A stretch of 64,000 nt of DNA from an uncultured Eubacteriales bacterium (lineage in GTDB: Bacteria; Bacillota; Clostridia; Oscillospirales; Butyricicoccaceae), in the NCBI GenBank assembly GCA_910579575.1, contig CAJTUM010000010.1, positions 10,288 through 74,287 of the forward strand. Reading direction: 5' to 3'. The position numbers and the translations under genes are program-made. Positions 58,430-64,000 of this stretch are shown here, piece by piece (the stretch's first letter is position 1; each line of letters begins with the position of its first letter). The notes below the pieces were generated by a model, which saw only the letters and a program-made list of their open reading frames with translations, made no database searches and was not told the origin of the DNA.

Positions 58430-60271
58430 TCACCGCCTGAGCAGTCGAGCGGCAGGGAAGGCCGCGCCAATCATCACTTCGCTATACATATCCTCTTGAG
58501 TAGCCGAGGTCATATACACCTCGTCCCCTTCGTTCAGGCCGCTGATTACTTGGGTGTTGCGTTCGTCGGCGATGCCGATTTCGATGGGCACGGCGATAAA
58601 GCCTTCTGGGATCTGGTCGGCAGGCACATCCTCGACGATAGTTTCATAAGTCGAACCCTCTGCCGGCCGGACGAAAGCGGTGACGCCCGCTTCGGTATAG
58701 ATAACGGCCGAAGAGGGGATTTGCAGACAATCGTCCAACAGAGTGGTGTTGATTTTATAATTGACGTTCATATTGGGCAGCAGCCGGCCGTCGCTCTCGA
58801 TGGCGATTTTCACCGGGAAATAGGCCGCCCCGCCCATCTCGTTGGAATCGGATTTTGCTTCGTAGGAAAGCTCCACCAGAGAGCCGATAGTGGGGATGTT
58901 TTCCGGATCGGAGCTGTCGCCAGTGGTCACCTCTACCGGCATTCCCACGGCGATTTTAGACATATCCAGCTCGTCGATGTTGGCCTCTACCACCAGGGAG
59001 GAGGTATCGGAAACGGTAATGACAGGCGTGCCTGAGGCGGTCAGCTTATCGCCCACTTTGACTACCACAGAGGAAATCATGCCGTCGATCTCCGAGCGGA
59101 TTTCGGTGTTCTGCATATCTTTTTCCAGCTCGTTCACTCGCTTGACGGCGGCGTCATAAGATTTTTGGGCGTTTTCCAACGCTGGGCCGGTGGTTGTGCT
59201 GGTTAAAGTAATTAAAACTTGACCTTGCGTATATTCGCCGTAATCCATTACAGAAGAAAAGGCTACTTTGCCGCCGGCTTTTAAAGAGATTTCCTCTTCG
59301 CGAGCGTTTTCCAGTTTGCCCGAGTCTGCGGGCATGATATCTCCCGCCTCGGTGGGGATGGCTGCAGCGGCATAAGCGCCGGCGGACAGCGTTCCGGTGT
59401 TGGGAATGGAAATGTTGGCCCGGAACAACACAGCGCCGTCCTGGATTTTGCGGATATAATCCACGGAATCCACCACGCCTTCTACTTCGGCCATGCTGTC
59501 TGGGATGGAAACCCGCACTGCCATACCGGGGCGGATATCATTTTCATAGGCATAGCTATAATAGGAGGACAGCTTTAAAGTGCTGTCGTCCACCAGTTTG
59601 CCAAGAGACGTGCCGGCGGGCACTTCCTGTCCTTGACGGAAGGTGGGCGCGTCCACCAGTTTGCCGGAGAAGGGGGCGGTAAAGGTCAGCTCTTCGATAG
59701 CCCGCTGGGCTTCCTCCACTCGCTGCCGAGCGGATTCTACTGCGTCATAGGCTTCATCCAGCTCTTCTTGAAATTCCGAAGGGTCTACCACAAAGAGCAG
59801 GTCGCCGGCATGAACGGTCTGGCCAGCTTCCACCGCCACTTCCACCACTTCGCCTCGGGTTTTGTCGCCGTATTTGGCTTCCTGCTGAGGGCGGATGGTG
59901 CCATAGCCGGTAACGTTTTGAGCCAAGGGCCCGCGGGTTACCATGCCCACCTGAAGGTTGTCCTGCTCCTCTTGTGCCGTCATTCGCTGGAGCAGCGTGT
60001 AGACGCCATAGCCCATAGCGGCAAGCACGATCAGAAAGACGGTAACTTTGATCCACTTGGGTAGTCGGCGTTTTTTCTTGTCCGCGAATTTATTTCGAGC
60101 CGGCTGGTTGGGGTTGTTTTGAACGTCCTTTTTCTTTTTGCCCTTCTTTTCTTTCCCTTGGGGCGCCGGCGGGGGGGCGGGCTCTGGCGGCGTTTCTGCT
60201 GGCGGCAGCGGCTGGACCGGCAAAGCCTCGTTCTGGGTTTCAGCCCCGGTAGGGGCGATTTTTTCAGACAT
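58430..60271 (-). CDS. HlyD-family membrane fusion/adaptor protein of the MacAB-like system
   Basis: 613 residues, longer than usual because of a Pro/Lys-rich cytoplasmic stretch (1-70). One helix at about 74-95 (WIKVTVFLIVLAAMGYGVYTLL) anchors it. Outside, a lipoyl/barrel-sandwich pair (PQQEAKYGDKTRGEVVEVAV, AGQTVHAGDLLF) flanks a coiled coil, here interrupted by beta modules. A duplicated adaptor core (GQEVPAGTSLGK and again GDKLTASGTPVITV) suggests two fused adaptor units. ATG 60271 has GGAGGGAG 5 bases upstream. With the ABC genes it forms a YknXYZ/MacAB-like exporter of unknown substrate. Confidence 0.9.
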   Translation of the reverse strand: MSEKIAPTGAETQNEALPVQPLPPAETPPEPAPPPAPQGKEKKGKKKKDVQNNPNQPARNKFADKKKRRLPKWIKVTVFLIVLAAMGYGVYTLLQRMTAQEEQDNLQVGMVTRGPLAQNVTGYGTIRPQQEAKYGDKTRGEVVEVAVEAGQTVHAGDLLFVVDPSEFQEELDEAYDAVESARQRVEEAQRAIEELTFTAPFSGKLVDAPTFRQGQEVPAGTSLGKLVDDSTLKLSSYYSYAYENDIRPGMAVRVSIPDSMAEVEGVVDSVDYIRKIQDGAVLFRANISIPNTGTLSAGAYAAAAIPTEAGDIMPADSGKLENAREEEISLKAGGKVAFSSVMDYGEYTQGQVLITLTSTTTGPALENAQKSYDAAVKRVNELEKDMQNTEIRSEIDGMISSVVVKVGDKLTASGTPVITVSDTSSLVVEANIDELDMSKIAVGMPVEVTTGDSSDPENIPTIGSLVELSYEAKSDSNEMGGAAYFPVKIAIESDGRLLPNMNVNYKINTTLLDDCLQIPSSAVIYTEAGVTAFVRPAEGSTYETIVEDVPADQIPEGFIAVPIEIGIADERNTQVISGLNEGDEVYMTSATQEDMYSEVMIGAAFPAARLLRR

Positions 60272-60396
60272 TGTAACTCCCTCCATCAGCCGCCTGTCCT
60301 GGCGGCTTTCTTTGTAAACAAGGGACCTTTGTGGGGGAAGGCTCCCTTAAATAATAATATACCGAATAATTAGACGCAATGGAAGGCGAAAAAGTT

Positions 60397-60423
60397 CCCC
60401 AAAAAATCGCAGATTTTTTGGGG
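60397..60423. repeat. Palindromic repeat, copy B (perfect)
   Basis: CCCCAAAAAATC-GCA-GATTTTTTGGGG, 12-base perfect arms with a 3-base loop, in the gene-free stretch 60272-60570. Same element as 12639-12665. The rest of the stretch holds no visible ORF; promoters for the adaptor gene are probably within it. Confidence 0.7.
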
Positions 60424-60570
60424 AGCCCTTCAATTGGATTGATTTTCCTGGAAGCTCGGGGGAATCCGTTTGCCGGGCAAGCAGAAAACCTGGCAAACAA
60501 AGCATTGCCACAATAGGGACTGGGGAGATTCATCGGAGGCGTCGAATCCTTTTTGTAGGCGGGAATCGAA

Positions 60571-61635
60571 TTACTGAGCCAAATAGGACAGGACAGCGTC
60601 GGTTACCTGAGCGGCGTTGGCGCTGCCGCCCATATCAGGGGTTAGGCAATCGCCTGCAATCAACGTCTGCTCAATGGCGTCCAGCAGCTTTTGGGCCCAT
60701 TGAGGATGCCCCAGGAACTCCAGCATCTGGCTGGCGCTCCAGATAGAGGCCAGAGGATTGGCCAAGCCCTTTCCGGCGATGTCCGGGGCGCTGCCATGGA
60801 TAGGCTCGAACATGGAGGGGTATTTGCGTTCTGGGTTCAGGTTGGCGCCGGCGGCCAGGCCCATACCGCCGGAGATGGCGGCGCCCAAATCCGTCAGGAT
60901 ATCCCCAAACAGGTTGGAGGCGACCACCACCTGGAAGCGGCCTGGATCCTTGACAAAGAACATACTGGCGGCGTCCACCAGATAGGCGTGGGTGGGAACG
61001 TCGGGATAGTCCTGGGCAACCTCGGCAAAAATCTGGTCCCAATAAACCATGGAATAATTCAGCGCGTTGCTTTTGGTGATGTTGGAGACTGATTTGCCCA
61101 AGCTGCGGGCCAGCTCAAAGGCATAGCGAATGGTTCGTTGACATCCTTTACGAGAGAAGACGCCGGTTTGCAGCACAACCTCGTTTTCCTGCCCTCGAAA
61201 CAGCCAATCGCCAGCGCTGGCATATTCGCCCTCGCTGTTTTCCCGAACCACAATCATATCGATAGCCCGTCGATCTACATCCTTCAGGGGGCAGGGCGCC
61301 CCTTGCAGCAGCTTGATGGGCCGCAGGTTGATATATTGGTCGAAGCCCTTGCGAATCTTGAGAAGCAAGTCCCAGAGGGAAATATGATCCGGCACGCCGG
61401 GAGCGCCTACGGCCCCCAAATAGACGGCTTCGTGCCGGGACAGTTGGTCCATACCGTCTGCCGGCATCATGCGGCCGGTTTTCAGATAATATTCGCATCC
61501 CCAAGGGTACTCTGTGAAATCAAAGGCAAAACTTCCGTCCAGCCGAGCCGCTTCTTTCAGCGCGCGCATTCCCTGGGAAATGACCTCTGGTCCAATGCCG
61601 TCGCCGCCAATCACAGCTATTTTATGTGTCTGCAT
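60571..61635 (-). CDS. Isopropylmalate/isocitrate/tartrate dehydrogenase family
   Basis: 354 residues, beta-decarboxylating dehydrogenase fold. Motifs: IAVIGGDGIGPEVISQG, DMIVVRENSEGEYASAG, KSNALNYSMVYWDQIF and the metal-binding SNLFGDILTDLGAAISGGMGLA. The sequence is closest in look to tartrate dehydrogenase/D-malate decarboxylase rather than LeuB, and no leu genes lie nearby. It oxidises a 2-hydroxy dicarboxylate with NAD+. The ATG follows a Shine-Dalgarno-like AGGAGCGAT. Confidence 0.88.
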   Translation of the reverse strand: MQTHKIAVIGGDGIGPEVISQGMRALKEAARLDGSFAFDFTEYPWGCEYYLKTGRMMPADGMDQLSRHEAVYLGAVGAPGVPDHISLWDLLLKIRKGFDQYINLRPIKLLQGAPCPLKDVDRRAIDMIVVRENSEGEYASAGDWLFRGQENEVVLQTGVFSRKGCQRTIRYAFELARSLGKSVSNITKSNALNYSMVYWDQIFAEVAQDYPDVPTHAYLVDAASMFFVKDPGRFQVVVASNLFGDILTDLGAAISGGMGLAAGANLNPERKYPSMFEPIHGSAPDIAGKGLANPLASIWSASQMLEFLGHPQWAQKLLDAIEQTLIAGDCLTPDMGGSANAAQVTDAVLSYLAQ

Positions 61636-61787
61636 AAAACTATCGCTCCTGTTCTATTTCTGCCCAAAGAACATCGTAAATTTGTCGGCCCCCTTTTCCT
61701 TGCAACGATTTCTCTGGGAAGTTCCAGGGAAATCATTTCGCCGCAGCGGCCGATTCAGGCTTCGCAGCGCGCCAGTCGGAGTCCGGG

Positions 61788-63170
61788 TTACAGCTGAATC
61801 CTGCTTTGAATATAATCCGCTAACTTATCCATAGGCAGGCGCTCCTGTTCCATAGAATCCCGGTCGCGGATGGTGACGCAGCCATCTTGTTCGGTTTCAA
61901 AATCCAGGGTGACGCAGAAGGGGGTGCCAATCTCATCCTGGCGGCGATAACGTTTGCCGATGGAACCCGCTTCGTCATAATCGCACAGAAAATGGGCGGC
62001 CAAGGCGGTATAGAGCTGGCCGGCTTGCTGGCTCAGCTTTTTGGAAAGGGGCAGCACAGCGCATTTATAAGGGGCTATGGCAGGGTGCAGGCGCAGCACA
62101 GTGCGACTGTCCTTTTTGGCCTCGTCCACCATTTCCTCGTCATAAGCGTCGGAGAGCAGGGCCAGGGCCAGACGATCCACGCCGACGGAAGGCTCGACGC
62201 AATAGGGCACGAATTTTTCGTTGGTCTCCTGATCGAAATATTCCATGCTTTCGCCAGAAGCCTCTTGATGGGCTTTTAAGTCGAAATCGGTTCGAGAGGC
62301 CACGCCCCACAGCTCGCCCCAATCGAAGGGGAAACGGTATTCGATGTCTGTGGTGGCGTTGGAATAATGGGAGAGTTTTTCCGGCTCATGGTCCCGGAAG
62401 CGCAGGTTTTCCTCGTTCAAGCCCAGGTCCAGCAGGAATTGGCGACACTGGCTCTTCCAATAATCAAACCAATCCAGTTCTTCTCCCGGCTTGCAGAAAA
62501 ATTCCAGCTCCATCTGTTCAAACTCCCGCGTGCGGAAAACGAAGTTGCCCGGCGTGATTTCGTTGCGGAAGGCTTTGCCCACCTGGCCAATGCCAAAGGG
62601 CAGCTTTTTGCGGGTTGTGCGCTGGACATTTTTGAAATTCACAAAAATACCCTGCGCCGTCTCAGGCCGCAGATAGAGCTCGGATTTGCTGTCCTCCGTG
62701 ATGCCCAAAAAAGTCTTGAACATCAGGTTGAAGGACCGGATATTGGTGAAATTGGTCCCGCCGCAGTTGGGGCACTTGACGCCGTTTTCTTTGATATATT
62801 GTTCCATGGCGGCAAAGTCCATGTCGTCTGGCTCGCGGCCGCAAAACTGTTCAATCAGCGTATCCGCCCGGTGGCGAGTGCGGCAGTCCTTGCAGTCCAT
62901 CAGCGGGTCGGAAAAACCGCCCACATGGCCAGAGGCCACCCAGACCTGGGGATTCATCAAAATGCCGCAATCCAGCCCCACATTATAGGGAGATTGCTGG
63001 ATAAACCGCTTCCACCAAGCCTTTTTAATGTTGTTTTTCAACTCCACGCCCAGCGGGCCATAATCCCAGGAGTTTGAAAGACCGCCGTAAATCTCGCTGC
63101 CTGGGTAGACAAATCCTCGACCTTTGCACAGCGTTACAATCTGATCCATGGTTTTTTCAGTGTTTTTCAT
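61788..63170 (-). CDS. glyS: Glycine--tRNA ligase (homodimeric class II)
   Basis: 460 residues. Motifs: LCKGRGFVYPGSEIYGG and WDYGPLGVELKNN near the start, the zinc pair CPNCGGTNF, motif 2 RPETAQGIFVNFKNV, FRNEITPGNFVFRTREFEQM, and the C-terminal anticodon-binding domain (about 355-455). This is the alpha-2 type seen in many Firmicutes and eukaryotes, not GlyQS. Start at ATG 63170 with AAAGGAG about 7 bases upstream; longer in-frame versions have no family sequence. The leader is about 50 bases, too short for a T-box. Confidence 0.96.
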   Translation of the reverse strand: MKNTEKTMDQIVTLCKGRGFVYPGSEIYGGLSNSWDYGPLGVELKNNIKKAWWKRFIQQSPYNVGLDCGILMNPQVWVASGHVGGFSDPLMDCKDCRTRHRADTLIEQFCGREPDDMDFAAMEQYIKENGVKCPNCGGTNFTNIRSFNLMFKTFLGITEDSKSELYLRPETAQGIFVNFKNVQRTTRKKLPFGIGQVGKAFRNEITPGNFVFRTREFEQMELEFFCKPGEELDWFDYWKSQCRQFLLDLGLNEENLRFRDHEPEKLSHYSNATTDIEYRFPFDWGELWGVASRTDFDLKAHQEASGESMEYFDQETNEKFVPYCVEPSVGVDRLALALLSDAYDEEMVDEAKKDSRTVLRLHPAIAPYKCAVLPLSKKLSQQAGQLYTALAAHFLCDYDEAGSIGKRYRRQDEIGTPFCVTLDFETEQDGCVTIRDRDSMEQERLPMDKLADYIQSRIQL

Positions 63171-63590
63171 CAATGTTTCTCCTTTTCCGCTTCCGCGCAT
63201 ATGGCTTATGCGCCTGATTTGTCTATTATACCGAAGGGGACGGAAAAAGAAAAGGGGGATTTGCATTGAAAACAGCGCGATTACAAAGAAAAATGCGTTT
63301 GCTTCTGAAAGCGCGCTCAAAATTGGCCGCGCACAAGGCGGCAGGGGGAGAGCCTTGATTGAACGCTGTAGTTGTGGTATAATATAAACGGGATGTTATA
63401 CGGAGAATCTGCGATATTCAGACGCTGGCAATCGGACAAAGCGATTTGCAGAATTTATTTTTAAGAATCGATGTTATGATGTTATATTGAAATTTTGCCG
63501 CAGGCTTTTTTCAGATTTGTTTTGTGGAGAAAACCAATAAACGAGGCGCCCGAAAGAAATAGTTTGTCGTGAGACGGGGAGGATTGAGAT
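63171..63590. other. Divergent intergenic region, glyS to the metal regulator
   Basis: 420 bases without a credible gene. It contains a glyS minus-strand -10 (TATAAT around 63222-63227) with a poor -35, and a good rightward promoter (63355-63383) followed by a leader of about 205 bases. Confidence 0.6.
63355..63383 (+). promoter_or_regulatory. Promoter of the DtxR-family gene
   Basis: TTGATT (63355-63360), 17-bp spacer, perfect TATAAT (63378-63383), about 205 bases before the start codon. Confidence 0.7.
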
Positions 63591-63962
63591 ATGAAAATAT
63601 TAGAATCTGCTGAAAATTATTTGGAGACGATTCTGATGCTGAAAGAGGAGAAGGGCTCTGTCCGCTCGATTGACGTGGTGCGGCAGATGAATTTCTCCAA
63701 ACCCAGCGTCAGCAGGGCCATGGGGTTGCTGCGAGAAAATGGGTATATCACAATGGATAAAGAGGGTTGGATTGAGCTTACCGAATCGGGCATGGCCATT
63801 GCCGCCTCCATTTATGAACGACACTGTCTGCTGAGCCGTTGGCTGACTGCCCTGGGCGTGCCGCCAGAAATTGCGGCAGAAGACGCTTGCCGCATGGAGC
63901 ATGATATCAGCAACGAAACTTTTGAAAAACTGAAAAAGCATATTGAAAAAGAGATAGGATAA
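63591..63962 (+). CDS. DtxR/MntR-family metal-dependent transcriptional regulator
   Basis: 123 residues: an N-terminal winged HTH (RSIDVVRQMNFSKPSVSRAMG) and the dimerisation domain, no SH3-like third domain. Likely metal ligands include His78, Cys100 (DACRMEHDIS), Glu103 and His104. The Cys at the position used by DtxR/IdeR, where MntR has Glu, favours iron over manganese as ligand. GGGGAGGA lies 7-8 bases before the ATG. No iron transporter is visible before the window ends. Confidence 0.88.
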   Translation: MKILESAENYLETILMLKEEKGSVRSIDVVRQMNFSKPSVSRAMGLLRENGYITMDKEGWIELTESGMAIAASIYERHCLLSRWLTALGVPPEIAAEDACRMEHDISNETFEKLKKHIEKEIG

Positions 63963-64000
63963 CAGATAATCGCCTAATGGGGAGGCGACGTAAGAAAACA

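Noticed and set aside
63171..63230. T-box leader for glyS
   Set aside because: The likely -10 leaves only about 50 bases of leader and no T-box TGGNACCGCG-like sequence is seen.
1..64000. CRISPR array, toxin-antitoxin, restriction or phage-defence genes
   Set aside because: No regular spaced repeats and no nuclease, methylase, reverse transcriptase or toxin families were recognised; the radical-SAM pair is repair-like rather than defence.

Overview
The window looks like a chromosomal segment of a low-to-mid GC, Gram-positive, probably spore-forming anaerobe of the class Clostridia. The evidence is a PolC-type replicative polymerase, elongation factor P followed by a CD1247-type acidic zinc-ribbon protein, mini-RNase III, paired SdaAB/SdaAA serine dehydratase, a class-II (homodimeric) glycyl-tRNA synthetase, SLH-domain envelope proteins, and LysM/GH18 and amidase cell-wall enzymes of the spore type. 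Genus-level assignment is not possible from the sequence alone. Most of the window is ordinary core chromosome; I see no complete prophage, transposon, CRISPR array or recognisable defence island.

Layout. 1-2.3 kb: the C-terminal part of a PhoR-like histidine kinase, then a scarred patch (XRE regulator with an apparent frameshift, perfect inverted repeats, tRNA-like fragments) beside a tRNA-Pro gene, probably an old integration site. 2.3-6.1 kb: XRE regulator divergent from a DUF362 ferredoxin-like protein, an ECF sigma/membrane partner pair and a tiny Cys-rich membrane protein. 6.1-9.7 kb (minus): SLH protein and a GH18-like protein. 9.8-14.4 kb: endonuclease IV-like protein, M24 peptidase, DUF5714, EF-P, acidic Cys/His-rich protein, small membrane protein. 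14.4-19 kb: possible structured RNA, MoxR-DUF58-transglutaminase operon, and a 70-residue gene starting with CTG. 19-21.7 kb (minus): small coiled-coil protein and the TIGR03915/TIGR03916 putative DNA repair pair behind a LexA-type box. 22-36 kb: AbgB-like amidohydrolase, then the long essential run pyrH-frr-uppS-cdsA-dxr-rseP-ispG-polC (ribosome recycling, undecaprenyl and isoprenoid precursors, phospholipid, replication), then glnA.

36-46.8 kb: thioredoxin (minus), mini-RNase III and YitT (plus), DUF3592-like protein and pyroglutamyl peptidase (minus), nitroreductase, pyridoxal kinase (minus), a GHL10-amidase fusion plus a LysM-GH18 spore-cortex-type hydrolase, and an ECF transporter S component (minus). 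46.9-50.5 kb: tRNA-Trp/Asp/Thr cluster, glutamate-type dehydrogenase, serine dehydratase subunits. 50.5-63.2 kb (minus): MutY with an ATC-hydrolase-like protein, PAP2 phosphatase, small-multidrug-export family protein, a second SLH protein, a MacAB/YknXYZ-like efflux system, an isopropylmalate/tartrate dehydrogenase family enzyme and glyS. 63.6-64 kb: a DtxR/MntR-family metal regulator.

The most promising unexplained signals are regulatory or RNA-level: the SOS-controlled radical-SAM pair, a compact structured RNA before moxR, a hairpin leader before mini-RNase III, a dyad over the promoter of the first SLH gene, and a dispersed palindrome family. None is proven; each finding names the decisive test.
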